A DNA stretch of 64,000 nucleotides from Chloroflexota bacterium (GTDB lineage: Bacteria > Chloroflexota > Anaerolineae > Aggregatilineales > J027). The notes below the pieces were generated by a model. The model saw only the letters and a program-made list of their open reading frames with translations. It was not told the origin of the DNA and did not search any database. Both the position numbers and the translations under genes were made by a program. Location of the stretch: NCBI GenBank assembly GCA_013112715.1, contig JABFGB010000022.1, positions 1 to 64,000 of the forward strand. Direction: 5' to 3'. Positions 25,041 to 34,282 of this stretch are shown piece after piece (the stretch's first letter is position 1; every line of letters starts with the position of its first letter).

Positions 25041-25964
25041 CTAATTTGAGCGCGGTAGATTTTCCAATATCGTTTGCAACCGCTCCGGTAATGCCGCCTC
25101 AAAAGTCAACCGTTCCCCTGTCACCGGATGGTCAAAACTGATGCGATAGGCATGGAGAAAAAGGGTTTTGATGCGCTGTTTGCGTGGCCCATAAACCGCA
25201 TCCCCCACCACTGGGCACTCGATGAACGCCAAATGGACGCGGATTTGATGGGTACGTCCAGTGATGGGGTGGACATCCAACAGGGCATAGTCCTCATAGC
25301 GTTCACGCACCTGAAATTCCGTCACCGATTCTTTGCCATCCCGTACCACCGCCATGCGCTTGCGATTTTTGGGGTCGCGTCCAATCGGGGCATCAATTTT
25401 GCCACGATCTGTTGTTGGGGTGCGTTCCGTCAGGGCCAGATAATGTTTTTCGATGGTACGGGCCTTAAATTGCGCCATCAATTTTTCGCGGGTGGGGTCG
25501 GTCAATGCGATCAGAATGACGCCAGAGGTTTCTTTGTCCAAGCGATGCACGATGCCTGCACGGGTTTCATCATCCCCGACTGAAGCTGTTTGGGACCACC
25601 GATTCAAGACAGCGTTGACCAGTGTGCCGTGTTCATTGCCATATGCAGGATGCACCACCATACCAGCGGGTTTGTTGACGACGGCTAAATATTCATCCTC
25701 GTACAGCACATCGAGCGGAATATTTTCGGGTAGGACGGGTTGATCGCCTTCGATGGGGGGTAAGGTGACGGTCACACAATCCTCGGCCTCAAGACGATAG
25801 GCGGGTTTGCTGGTTTCGCTGTTGACCTGAACCTCCCCGGCCTTGATGAGTTCCTGAATACGGGTACGCGATAGGTCAGGTAGGCGCATCGCCAATACTT
25901 TATCCAGCCGTTCGCCTATTTCAGCAGCATCGGCGCAAAATTCAAAAATATCGAGTTCTTCCAT
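25041..25964 (-). CDS. rluD: Pseudouridine synthase, RluD/RluA family
   Basis: Forms pseudouridine in 23S rRNA. The 307 residues contain an N-terminal S4 domain (GERLDKVLAMRLPDLSRTRIQ), the linker DIPL-type segment, NKPAGMVVHPAYGN, and the catalytic HRLDKETSG with Asp143. Later come GRTHQIRVHLAFIECPVVGD and LHAYRISFDHP, all usual for RluD. AGGA lies 7 bases before the ATG. Nothing else is linked on this strand. Confidence 0.92.
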   Translation of the reverse strand: MEELDIFEFCADAAEIGERLDKVLAMRLPDLSRTRIQELIKAGEVQVNSETSKPAYRLEAEDCVTVTLPPIEGDQPVLPENIPLDVLYEDEYLAVVNKPAGMVVHPAYGNEHGTLVNAVLNRWSQTASVGDDETRAGIVHRLDKETSGVILIALTDPTREKLMAQFKARTIEKHYLALTERTPTTDRGKIDAPIGRDPKNRKRMAVVRDGKESVTEFQVRERYEDYALLDVHPITGRTHQIRVHLAFIECPVVGDAVYGPRKQRIKTLFLHAYRISFDHPVTGERLTFEAALPERLQTILENLPRSN

Positions 25965-26072
25965 TCAATTATCCTGATAGTTACGGCCTGAGCGATTTGG
26001 AATGTTTATTATACATGACGGCTCTGCGAACTTAATCGGCGAATCATGCCAGCCAAAATTTCTGATGGCTTA

Positions 26073-26081
26073 TGGTAGACT
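26073..26081 (+). promoter_or_regulatory. Extended -10 promoter for CoA-transferase A
   Basis: TGG-TAGACT (26073-26081), with transcription starting about 30 bases before the ATG at 26118. No convincing -35 is seen. Confidence 0.4.
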
Positions 26082-26117
26082 AGGGAGCATCTCATCCCCG
26101 TCAAAAAGGAATTGATT

Positions 26118-26960
26118 ATGGCCCACACACCCCACATCAATCGTGTCGTCTCACTGGAAGAAGCGGCCTCATTGGTACAATCCGGCATCACATTGGGCTT
26201 GGGTGGGGTGACGATGTATCGCCGTCCGGTGGCCTTTGTGCGTGAACTTATTCGCCGCGAGGATCGGCCCACCAATCTAGCCCTGCTAAATTTCACCTCC
26301 GGCTATGAATCGGATTTGCTGGTGGGGGCGGGGGTCATCCAAAAAACGCGCACCTGTTATTTCGGTCTAGAGATTTTTGGCCTCGCCCCGATGTTCACCC
26401 AAGCGGCGAATCTGGGCGAAATTCAGATTATCGAGGAGACCGAAGCCAGCCTTGCGATGGGTATCCGCGCAACAATGGCCGGGGTGGGCTTTATGCCTGC
26501 TTGTGCATGGCTGGGGACAGATTTACCTAGATTACGACCCGATGTCAAAACCGTACAAGACCCCTACAGCGGTGAGACGCTGATGGCTTTTCCCGCCTTG
26601 TCCTGCGATGTCGCCGTCATTCATGCGCTCGTCGCCGATAAACGGGGCAACGCCCAAATTAACCAAAATCGCGGCATTGATATGGAATTGGCAATGATCG
26701 CCAAACAGGTCATTATCACCGCCGAAAAAATCGTGGATGTGCTGGATAAAGACGTGCATATCCCCTCGCCCGTCACCACAGCCGTCGTACATGCACCATT
26801 TGGGGCATGGCCGACCTCATGTTATCCCGATTATCCAGTGGGGGGCGGCGAAATTTTGCATTATATAGATGCCTGCAATGGTGAAGATTTTGAGGGCTAC
26901 TTGGCGACATTCTTGAGCGCGGAGTGGGGTCAGCGCGTAATATATTCACAGAATGCTTAG
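26118..26960 (+). CDS. CoA-transferase family I, subunit A (GctA/IpdA-like)
   Basis: The A half of a family I CoA-transferase or of an IpdAB-like CoA hydrolase, 280 residues. Family features include LGLGGVTMYRRPVAFVREL near the start, CYFGLEIFGLAPMF, the segment IIEETEASLAMG (with a Glu where IpdA has its functional Glu), and VIHALVADKRGNAQI. The ATG at 26118 has AAAAAGGA 7 bases upstream; an in-frame TTG before it is rejected. The matching B subunit is 23 kb away on the other strand (2521-3339), which is odd because these subunits are normally adjacent. Confidence 0.82.
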   Translation: MAHTPHINRVVSLEEAASLVQSGITLGLGGVTMYRRPVAFVRELIRREDRPTNLALLNFTSGYESDLLVGAGVIQKTRTCYFGLEIFGLAPMFTQAANLGEIQIIEETEASLAMGIRATMAGVGFMPACAWLGTDLPRLRPDVKTVQDPYSGETLMAFPALSCDVAVIHALVADKRGNAQINQNRGIDMELAMIAKQVIITAEKIVDVLDKDVHIPSPVTTAVVHAPFGAWPTSCYPDYPVGGGEILHYIDACNGEDFEGYLATFLSAEWGQRVIYSQNA

Positions 26961-26988
26961 TTCTTACGTCCAAAATCTGACCTATAAT
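26961..26988 (+). promoter_or_regulatory. Promoter of the S41 protease gene
   Basis: A perfect TATAAT (26983-26988) with a weak TTCTTA (26961-26966) 16 bp upstream, about 30 bases before the start codon. Confidence 0.5.
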
Positions 26989-27018
26989 TATGCCTATAGA
27001 TTGAGTAGTTGGAGATAA

Positions 27019-28269
27019 ATGGTAATGCGTAGTCAATTCAACAAGGTCGCCAGTCTGGTATTGTTAGTGACTTTGACCTTTGGGGCAGGTTACTTTTTCC
27101 GCGATTCGCAAGAACCTGTGGTTGCCCAAACAGGTACAAGTCGGGATGAGCTTTTTGCGCCGTTCTGGGAATCGTGGGATTTGCTGCATGATAATTATGT
27201 TGATCCCCTTGATGAAGAGTCGGATGTCCATTTGATGGAAGCGGCCCTTGATGGAATGCTGACTTCTTTAGGCGATCCGAATATGGGCTATATGGACCCG
27301 GAAACCTCCCAGATGGTTTTTTCAGACCTTTCGGGTGAATTTGAAGGTATTGGCGCGACGGTGCGTAAAGATGAAGAAACCGGCGCCTTGTTGATTGTAC
27401 GTCCGCTACCGGGATCACCTGCGGAACAAGCCGGGATTTTGCCGGGGGATGAAATTGTCACGGTAGATGGTCAAGACATCACCCAGATGGAGCAGGAAGT
27501 CATCATTACCCTTGTGCGTGGGCCAGCCGGAACCGATGTGGTTTTAGGGGTACGGCGTGAAGGCAGTGAAGACATCATTGAGATCACGGTGACACGCGCC
27601 CGTATCAGCCTGCCCAGTGTGGAGTTTGATATTTTGGATGGCGACATTGCCTATATCCAACTCTATGATTTTTCGCGGGATGCTGGCTCCGAATTGACCG
27701 AAGTCCTCATTGAATCCGATGCTCAAAATCGGGCGGGCCTCATTCTTGATCTGCGCGGCAACACAGGTGGTTATTTGGATGTCGCGCTCGAAGTGATGAG
27801 TCAATTTGTTGAATCCGGCCCAATTATGATTGAGCGCGGTTCAGGCGATCAAGAACAGATTTATCAAGCCTTTGGTGGTGCATTGGCCCCCACCGTGCCG
27901 ATGGTGATTTTGGTAGATGCCAACAGTGCCAGCGCCAGCGAAATTCTGGCCGCGACCTTCCAAGACTTAGGACGGGCAACCGTCGTCGGAACGCAGTCCT
28001 ATGGCAAGGGTACCGTCCAGACATGGCGACAGCTTTCCAACGGCGGCGCGGTGCGTATCACGATTGCGCGCTGGTACACACCCGAAGAACGTTCGATTGA
28101 TTTGGTCGGTGTGACGCCTGATATTGTGGTCGAGTTTGAACCGCTCGAACCCGGCACGATTTACAGCTATGACGTAGATAGCCAGTTGCAGGCAGCCATT
28201 AAAGCGTTGGATGGGGTTGGTTTACCCCAAGTCCACCTCCCAATTTCTGGGGGTCTGTGGCATCTGTAG
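27019..28269 (+). CDS. ctpA: S41 C-terminal processing peptidase (CtpA-like)
   Basis: An exported serine protease of 416 residues that trims or degrades envelope proteins. A signal or anchor segment (about 8-27) is followed by the S41 N-terminal part. A PDZ domain lies at about 106-190 (GEFEGIGATVRKDE, PGSPAEQAGILPGDEIVTVDG). The catalytic core has RGNTGGYLD, Ser305 in ANSASASEIL and Lys330 in QSYGKGTVQ, exactly 25 residues apart as in characterised members. ATG 27019 and ATG 27025 are both possible; GGAG at 27011-27014 is nearer ideal for the second. Confidence 0.92.
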   Translation: MVMRSQFNKVASLVLLVTLTFGAGYFFRDSQEPVVAQTGTSRDELFAPFWESWDLLHDNYVDPLDEESDVHLMEAALDGMLTSLGDPNMGYMDPETSQMVFSDLSGEFEGIGATVRKDEETGALLIVRPLPGSPAEQAGILPGDEIVTVDGQDITQMEQEVIITLVRGPAGTDVVLGVRREGSEDIIEITVTRARISLPSVEFDILDGDIAYIQLYDFSRDAGSELTEVLIESDAQNRAGLILDLRGNTGGYLDVALEVMSQFVESGPIMIERGSGDQEQIYQAFGGALAPTVPMVILVDANSASASEILAATFQDLGRATVVGTQSYGKGTVQTWRQLSNGGAVRITIARWYTPEERSIDLVGVTPDIVVEFEPLEPGTIYSYDVDSQLQAAIKALDGVGLPQVHLPISGGLWHL

Positions 28270-28356
28270 GATGAATTTACGGCATTTTTACAATCACTGC
28301 GTAGAATTATTTGAGTTATGTGGTGATTGTGATGAATTGGGAGTGTGAGGTGAACA

Positions 28357-29049
28357 ATGTTCTTTGACCCAGCCTATTTTATGTGTGTATTGATTCCCAC
28401 CCTTATCCTGAGTGGGGCGGCACAGATGGCGGTGCGCGGGGCCTATAGCAAGTGGAGTCAGCGAGCCAACGCCAGTAATGCGACAGGCGCAGATGTGGCC
28501 CGTCATTTGATGCGCTCGTATGGTTTTGAGGTGAATTTACAAGAGACCCCGCAAGAACTCGGCGATCATTTTGATCCGCGTTCAGGCGTGGTGCGTCTCT
28601 CGTCAAAGGTGGGGCGACAACCATCCGTTGCTTCAATGGCGATTGCCGCGCACGAATTTGGGCATGTGCAGCAGTATCAGCAAAACAGCCCCTTAATTGC
28701 GGCGCGTGGGTTTATCCTGCCTGTAGCCCAGTATGGCGGCGGTCTTTCAATTTTTGTGATTATCGCCGGATTGATGCTGAATTTTACGGGCCTAGCATGG
28801 CTCGGTGTCTTGCTTTTTGCGGCGGCGACCCTGTTTTCGGTTTTGACGCTGCCAATTGAACTCGATGCCAGCCGGCGGGCTATGAAGATGTTAGAAGAAC
28901 AAGGGATGCTGCGAACTTCCGAGGATCGCAGTGGGGCACAGTCGGTTTTACGGGCTGCCGCGTTCACGTATCTGGCTGCCATGATCGGCTCAGTGTTAAA
29001 CTTACTCTACTACGCTATGCTGGTTTCTGGTATGAGCCGCCGCGATTAG
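28357..29049 (+). CDS. YugP-type zinc metallopeptidase
   Basis: A 230-residue membrane metalloprotease of the Zn_peptidase_2 (YugP) family. The N-terminal hydrophobic segment (about 6-26) is followed by the zinc site HEFGH (99-103) in SMAIAAHEFGHVQQY. Two to three further membrane segments lie at about 120-165 and 205-225. The PIELDASRRAMKML motif after them is typical and includes the third zinc-ligand region. GAGG lies 6 bases before the ATG. Substrates are not known. Confidence 0.88.
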   Translation: MFFDPAYFMCVLIPTLILSGAAQMAVRGAYSKWSQRANASNATGADVARHLMRSYGFEVNLQETPQELGDHFDPRSGVVRLSSKVGRQPSVASMAIAAHEFGHVQQYQQNSPLIAARGFILPVAQYGGGLSIFVIIAGLMLNFTGLAWLGVLLFAAATLFSVLTLPIELDASRRAMKMLEEQGMLRTSEDRSGAQSVLRAAAFTYLAAMIGSVLNLLYYAMLVSGMSRRD

Positions 29050-29070
29050 TCTTAGCTCACTGAACTTTGC

Positions 29071-29107
29071 AAAACGCCATTGTCTAGTGATAGCAGTGGC
29101 GTTTTTT
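29071..29107 (+). terminator. Terminator after the YugP-like gene
   Basis: AAAACGCCA pairs with TGGCGTTTT around a 17-base loop and continues into a run of T. It lies 22 bases after the stop. Confidence 0.8.
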
Positions 29108-29121
29108 GATTTGGCACTTCG

Positions 29122-29150
29122 TTGTGGGGATGCCGTTCTTGATTTATAAT
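29122..29150 (+). promoter_or_regulatory. Promoter of glyQS
   Basis: TTGTGG (29122-29127) and TATAAT (29145-29150) with a 17-bp spacer. The leader to the ATG is about 45 bases, too short for a T-box. Confidence 0.7.
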
Positions 29151-29199
29151 CTGCCCGCACTTGCATTAATTCCCTGAACTGAATATGAGGTTAACACGC

Positions 29200-32100
29200 A
29201 TGGCGAACCCCAAAGCGTTGTCTTTCCAAGATGTTGTACTTAAGCTAGACCAATTTTGGGCTGAACAGGGGTGTTTGCTTTGGCAGCCCTATAACATTCA
29301 AGTCGGGGCTGGCACGAACAACCCCGCAACCCTGCTGCGTGTGCTGGGGCCAGAGCCGTGGTGGGTGGCCTATATTGAGCCAAGCATCCGGCCTGATGAT
29401 GGTCGCTATGCGGAAAATCCCAATCGTATGCAGTCATTTTATCAATATCAGGTCATTCTCAAACCCGACCCCGGCAATCCCCAAGAAATTTATCTCAAAA
29501 GCCTAGAAGCCATCGGCATTGACCCCCGCCAACATGACATCCGTTTTGTCGAAGACAACTGGGAAAGCCCGGCATTAGGCGCATGGGGATTGGGTTGGGA
29601 AGTCTGGCTAGACGGGCAAGAAATTACCCAGTTTACCTATTTTCAACAGGCGGGTGGTATGACGCTTGACCCGGTAGCCGTTGAAATCACCTATGGCGTG
29701 GAGCGTATCGTATTGGCCCTCCAAGATGTGGACGCGGTGTGGGATATACGGTTTGCATCGGGTGTGACGTATGGCGACCTGTACCGCGAAAGTGAAATTG
29801 AACACTGCCGCTATTATTTTGAAATCGGGGATGTGCAGGGTCTTAAACAAACCTACGAAGTCTATTCCAATGAGCATAAACGGGCACTCGAAGCCGGGGC
29901 CTTGATTCCAGCCTATGATTATGTGTTGAAATGTTCACACCTGTTTAATGTTTTGGATACACGCGGGGCGATTGGTGTAACCGAACGGGCCTATTATTTC
30001 CGCCGGATGCGCGACATGACGCGCAATGTTGCCAAAGCCTTCGTCGAACAGCGTGAGCAACTGGGTTATCCACTGTTGAATCGCAAGACGCCTTGGACAA
30101 TCAAGTCAGAGGAAAAATTCACCATTACTTCCATGTCACAGCCAGCCAAACCTGCGGATGTGCTATTAGAAATCGGCGTGGAAGAAATGCCCTATGGGGA
30201 TGTGGCGACAGGAACTGAACAACTCAAGGCCCAAGTTCCGGCTCTATTGGATAATCTCTTTTTGGAACACGCTGGGGTCGAAATTTATGGCACCCCACGC
30301 CGCCTTGCTGTCTTGGTGCGTCAGATGGCAACCCATCAAACCACCCGTACTGTCGAGGTCAAAGGCCCACCCGTCAGCCGTGCCTTTGATGATAAGGGCA
30401 ACCCCACCAAAGCTGCTGAAGGCTTTGCCAAAGGGCAAGGCGTTCTGTTAAGTGATTTGCAGCGTAAATTCATTGATGGTGGGGAGTATATTGTTGCTAA
30501 TGTGACTCACGATGGTCAGCCCGCGATGGAAGTGCTGGCAAAGGCCTTGCCAGAACTCATTGCCAATATCAAATTTGACAAGTCTATGCGCTGGAATAGT
30601 TCGGGGATTGCTTTCTCCCGTCCAATTCGCTGGTTAGTCGGGCTATATGGCGATCAGGTGATTGCCTTTAATTACGCCGATGTCCATTCGGGCAAAATCA
30701 GTCGCGGTTTGCGTCCATTGGGGTCGCCGGAAATCCCCTTGAAGGATGCCGCCAGTTATTTGGAAACCCTCAAAGCCAATGGCATTACGCTTGACCCTGA
30801 ACAACGACGCGAAATCATTTGGCAGCAGGTGATTGCACTGGCGAACGAGGTTGGGGGCAAGGTGGCGGAAGACCCCGGTTTGTTGGATGAGGTCGTCAAT
30901 CTTATCGAACAGCCGACGGTGCTGCGTGGCGAATTTGACAAAAAATTCCTTGAACTGCCGCGTGAAGTGCTGGTGACGGTCATGCGCAAACATCAGCGCT
31001 ATTTCGCGGTAGAAGATGAACACGGTCAACTGCTGCCCTATTTCCTTGCAGTACGTAACGGGGATGATCTGCATCTCGATAAGGTCACGCACGGCAATGA
31101 GCATGTCTTGGTGGCCCGTTTCAGCGATGCGGTCTACTTCTTTAACTCGGATCGTGAGCAACCGCTCGAAAGTTATTTGCCTCGCCTCGGTACGTTGACC
31201 TTCCAAGAAAAACTAGGTTCGATGCTCGATAAAAACAACCGTGTTGCAACGATGGTTGACCCCTTTGGCGAACTGCTCGGTGCGGCGGATGATGTGATGC
31301 CGATTGTGCGGCGTGCGGCCCAACTTGCCAAAGCTGACCTTGCAACTCAGATGGTGGTTGAAATGACCTCCCTGCAAGGGGTGATGGGTCGCATTTATGC
31401 TACGTTGGGAGGCGAGTCACCCGAAGTCGCCAACGCCATTTTCCAACACTGGCTGCCGCGTAGTGCGGACGATATTTTGCCCAGCGGCGCACCGGGGATT
31501 CTATTGGCCTTGTTAGATCGTTTGGATAGCCTTGTGGGGTTATTTGCGGTGGGCCTTGCCCCAACCGCCAGTGCTGACCCCTTTGCATTGCGTCGGGCCG
31601 CATTGGGGGTTATCCAAATTTTGCTAGATCAGCGACTTGAACTCGATTTGCGCGATGCCATTCAACTCGTGGCGCGGTATCAGCCAGTGGATGTCAGTGA
31701 AGAAGCAAAGGCTGCTGTTATGGAATTTATCATGGGCCGCCTGCGGGTGTGGTTGGTTGAACAAGGGCAACCGCGTGATGTCATTGAAGCAGTTTTGGCA
31801 GAACAGGGCCATAATCCCGTGCGTACTGTGACGGCGGTCCATGAACTGCGCCAATGGACAGAGCATGAAGATTGGGCCGGAATTTTGGACAGCTATGCGC
31901 GATGTGTGCGTATCAGTCGTGACAAACCGACCTATACCCTGCACCCTGAAAAATTTACGCTTGAGGCTGAGAAAGCCCTGTTTGAAGCCTATTTCACTTA
32001 TAACCGCCGCCTGCATCCCATTGAACATAATGTGGGACGTTTCTTGGCGACCTTCATCAACATGGTGCCCGCCATTACCGACTTCTTTAAGGAAGTCATG

Positions 32101-32208
32101 GTTATGGATGAAAATCAGGCTGTGCGTGAAAACCGCCTTGCTTTGTTGCAGCATATCGCAGCAATGGCACATGGTCGGGCTGATTTAAGCAAATTGCAAG
32201 GGTTCTAG
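29200..32208 (+). CDS. glyQS: Glycyl-tRNA synthetase, fused alpha and beta chains
   Basis: Charges tRNA-Gly with glycine. Residues 1-300 are the alpha chain ([37 protein letters not shown], and FTYFQQAGG). From about 313 the beta chain begins ([16 protein letters not shown]) and runs to the end with its anticodon-binding part. In most bacteria these are two genes, glyQ and glyS. Both parts look full length (1002 residues), so the fusion is not a truncation. ATG 29200 is chosen because GAGG lies 9 bases before it; the ATG at 29185 overlaps that site. Confidence 0.95.
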   Translation: MANPKALSFQDVVLKLDQFWAEQGCLLWQPYNIQVGAGTNNPATLLRVLGPEPWWVAYIEPSIRPDDGRYAENPNRMQSFYQYQVILKPDPGNPQEIYLKSLEAIGIDPRQHDIRFVEDNWESPALGAWGLGWEVWLDGQEITQFTYFQQAGGMTLDPVAVEITYGVERIVLALQDVDAVWDIRFASGVTYGDLYRESEIEHCRYYFEIGDVQGLKQTYEVYSNEHKRALEAGALIPAYDYVLKCSHLFNVLDTRGAIGVTERAYYFRRMRDMTRNVAKAFVEQREQLGYPLLNRKTPWTIKSEEKFTITSMSQPAKPADVLLEIGVEEMPYGDVATGTEQLKAQVPALLDNLFLEHAGVEIYGTPRRLAVLVRQMATHQTTRTVEVKGPPVSRAFDDKGNPTKAAEGFAKGQGVLLSDLQRKFIDGGEYIVANVTHDGQPAMEVLAKALPELIANIKFDKSMRWNSSGIAFSRPIRWLVGLYGDQVIAFNYADVHSGKISRGLRPLGSPEIPLKDAASYLETLKANGITLDPEQRREIIWQQVIALANEVGGKVAEDPGLLDEVVNLIEQPTVLRGEFDKKFLELPREVLVTVMRKHQRYFAVEDEHGQLLPYFLAVRNGDDLHLDKVTHGNEHVLVARFSDAVYFFNSDREQPLESYLPRLGTLTFQEKLGSMLDKNNRVATMVDPFGELLGAADDVMPIVRRAAQLAKADLATQMVVEMTSLQGVMGRIYATLGGESPEVANAIFQHWLPRSADDILPSGAPGILLALLDRLDSLVGLFAVGLAPTASADPFALRRAALGVIQILLDQRLELDLRDAIQLVARYQPVDVSEEAKAAVMEFIMGRLRVWLVEQGQPRDVIEAVLAEQGHNPVRTVTAVHELRQWTEHEDWAGILDSYARCVRISRDKPTYTLHPEKFTLEAEKALFEAYFTYNRRLHPIEHNVGRFLATFINMVPAITDFFKEVMVMDENQAVRENRLALLQHIAAMAHGRADLSKLQGF

Positions 32209-32234
32209 TTTACATACTTAGGAGGGTGGGTCGA

Positions 32235-32828
32235 ATGGCTTGCCCTTTTATTTTGGATAAACAAGGAAAAGATATGCGCTGGTATAACGAACCGCAGATG
32301 TGGGCAGCACCAACCAACACGATTCGCTTTACAACCAATCCCAAGACCGATTTTTGGCGCAAAACCCATTCGGGGGCTATCGCTGATAATGGGCATTTTT
32401 ATTATCAGACCGTCGCTGGAAGTTTTACAGTCGAAGTGAAATTTAGCGGGCAATATCGAGATTTGTATGACCAAGCCGGATTGATGCTGCGCCATGATGA
32501 AAGTACATGGTTGAAATGTGGGATCGAGTATGTCAATGGGGTCTATAACGCCAGTGTAGTCATTACCCATGATTACTCTGACTGGTCAGTGACCGCCCTC
32601 AAAGAAAATCCAGCGGCGATGTGGCTGCGCTTGGTCTGGCATCAACCCACCATCGAGGTTTATTATTCACTAGATGGGGAGATATATAACATGATGCGCC
32701 AAGCCTATTTGACCACCGCCAATGAACTCCAAGTAGGCGTGATGGCCTGTTCACCAACGGGCAACGGCTTTGAGGCAACTTTTGAACATCTCAAGATTGA
32801 AAAATTTGAAAAGAATGAAAAAGCCTAG
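32235..32828 (+). CDS. DUF1349 (concanavalin-like) domain protein
   Basis: A 197-residue protein of the DUF1349 family, a beta-sandwich with a concanavalin-like fold, sometimes labelled YesU or regulation of enolase 1. Characteristic are the start MRWYNEP, FWRKTHSG, YDQAGLMLRHDESTWLKCGIEY and WLRLVWHQPTIEVYYSLDGE. A perfect AGGAGG lies 9 bases before ATG 32235. A second ATG at 32274 with AAGGA 6 bases before it begins exactly at the domain, so the true start could be there (184 residues). No signal peptide is seen. Function is probably sugar-related binding, unproven. Confidence 0.8.
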   Translation: MACPFILDKQGKDMRWYNEPQMWAAPTNTIRFTTNPKTDFWRKTHSGAIADNGHFYYQTVAGSFTVEVKFSGQYRDLYDQAGLMLRHDESTWLKCGIEYVNGVYNASVVITHDYSDWSVTALKENPAAMWLRLVWHQPTIEVYYSLDGEIYNMMRQAYLTTANELQVGVMACSPTGNGFEATFEHLKIEKFEKNEKA

Positions 32829-33427
32829 TCCATGCCTAGCCGCTTGGCAATTTCTTCCGGCACAGGATAAACACGCTCCGACGGTAGTAATTTTTTGGCT
32901 TTATCATATTCCCCATCCCGACAAAACGCATGAATTTTGCGGGTGAGGGGGGTGTAATCTTTGATTTCGGTAATCCACTTGGTCGCATAATCTTCAATTA
33001 AGTGGCGACTGATGCCCACCTGAATGGCGGAATATTCCAATTTTGCTCCCCGTAGGGAACGTTCCGGGTCCCACTGCACAATCACCCGCGCTTTTTCAAA
33101 CTGTTCGCGCCACGCCTCGTTGCTGCCATAAATTTTCTTTTCGGGGTGGGTAAGAACCGCCTCACGCAAGGCTGATTCCCACGCCTGCCGCCGAATTCGG
33201 ACCGCCAAAATCATCGCTTGGTCAGATTTTTGCCCCCAGTTGCTGCGCTCCATTAACCACAGAAATGATGGTTTAATCCACGTCATGCGTGTGAATGAAA
33301 ATGGGGCAACAAATTTTTGGGCCTCAATCGCGGGCAGGCCGATTTCTTTACGATAGGCTTGATACACCACTAGCGTCTCACGGTCAAAATCTGCCCGGAT
33401 TTCATAGATTTTGGGGCCGCTCATCAC
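32825..33427 (-). CDS. DUF4291 protein
   Basis: A 200-residue protein matching DUF4291: EIRADFDRETLVVYQAYRKEIGL at the start, then FTRMTWIKPSFLWLMERSNWG and the VQWDPERSLRGAKLEYSAIQVG segment. The family is found in bacteria and fungi and has no assigned activity that I know of. It is convergent with the DUF1349 gene, overlapping it by 4 bases at the 3' end. It lies downstream of the DsbA-like lipoprotein gene with a 17-base gap, so cotranscription is possible. Confidence 0.82.
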   Translation of the reverse strand: MMSGPKIYEIRADFDRETLVVYQAYRKEIGLPAIEAQKFVAPFSFTRMTWIKPSFLWLMERSNWGQKSDQAMILAVRIRRQAWESALREAVLTHPEKKIYGSNEAWREQFEKARVIVQWDPERSLRGAKLEYSAIQVGISRHLIEDYATKWITEIKDYTPLTRKIHAFCRDGEYDKAKKLLPSERVYPVPEEIAKRLGMD

Positions 33428-33444
33428 AAGGGCATCCTCAAGTT

Positions 33445-34266
33445 TTAAGGTTGTACCGATTCGACCAACGCTTGGACTTCAGCAAACGAAGCGCGTGGCG
33501 TTTGGGAGCCATCACCACTGCTAAAGAATTGCCAGTTATCACCCCTATCGGTGCTATACACAACCGTCGGAACGGAATTAATGCCGAGGTCGTTTCTCCG
33601 TTGTTCCATTTGTTGCATCACCTCAGTTTGGGCTTCGGCGTCGAGACAGGCTTGAAATAGTTCGCGGTTTAAGCCTAATTCACTGGCTTTTTCGATTAGG
33701 CGATCCGACGTAAATTCTTGGTGGCCTTCTCGTGATTGGATGGTATAAAGCTCGCTGCGATATTCCCAAAACGCGCCTTGTTCACCCGCGCACAGAGCCG
33801 CTTTACCTGCTGTTTGGGAATACTCACCACCGACAAAGGTCAGAATATTAAAGGTGTAGAGGGCTTGCCCTGTACGTACCATTTCCGTGATGATGCGTTC
33901 CGCTTCAGGGGCGTATTCCGCGCAGTGGGGGCACGAAAAATCGGAATATTCCGCCAACACAATCGTCGCATTGGGGTTGCCAATATAAGGTGTGCCATCT
34001 TCCAACACCCCGCGCACCACTCCCGGTGCAACATCCGGGGCGGGAACGACAAACCGACCTGTTGCGGATGCGGCGTCTACATCTAGGGGAATGCCTGCAA
34101 ACGCCGGATAACGTGATGCGTCATCTAAAGGGTTGTGGGCCGCTACCGGTTCACCGACCTCAACCCCGCTGCCTCCACCAAAATCGCTGTCCATACCAAT
34201 ATTGAGAAAACTGCATGAGATCAAGGCTAGAACGATAGGCAGATAGATCAAATTTCTCAGCTTCAT
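33445..34266 (-). CDS. DsbA-family thiol oxidoreductase lipoprotein
   Basis: An exported thioredoxin-fold protein of 273 residues. ATG 34266 is chosen over a longer frame because GGAGAG sits 4 bases before it and a signal peptide starts there. The lipobox is ALISC with Cys18. The active site is CPHC (Cys112 and Cys115) in EYSDFSCPHCAEYAPE, and the cis-proline loop is GINSVPTVVYS. This is a DsbA-like disulfide oxidase or isomerase acting outside the membrane. It follows the kinase gene by 16 bases on the same strand. Confidence 0.88.
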   Translation of the reverse strand: MKLRNLIYLPIVLALISCSFLNIGMDSDFGGGSGVEVGEPVAAHNPLDDASRYPAFAGIPLDVDAASATGRFVVPAPDVAPGVVRGVLEDGTPYIGNPNATIVLAEYSDFSCPHCAEYAPEAERIITEMVRTGQALYTFNILTFVGGEYSQTAGKAALCAGEQGAFWEYRSELYTIQSREGHQEFTSDRLIEKASELGLNRELFQACLDAEAQTEVMQQMEQRRNDLGINSVPTVVYSTDRGDNWQFFSSGDGSQTPRASFAEVQALVESVQP

Positions 34267-34282
34267 GGTTCTCTCCACACAC

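Noticed and set aside
29122-29199. T-box riboswitch before glyQS
   Set aside because: The leader from the likely start to the ATG is only about 45 bases, too short for a T-box.
30643-32172. Several 110-190 residue minus-strand frames
   Set aside because: All are antisense to glyQS, a certain gene.
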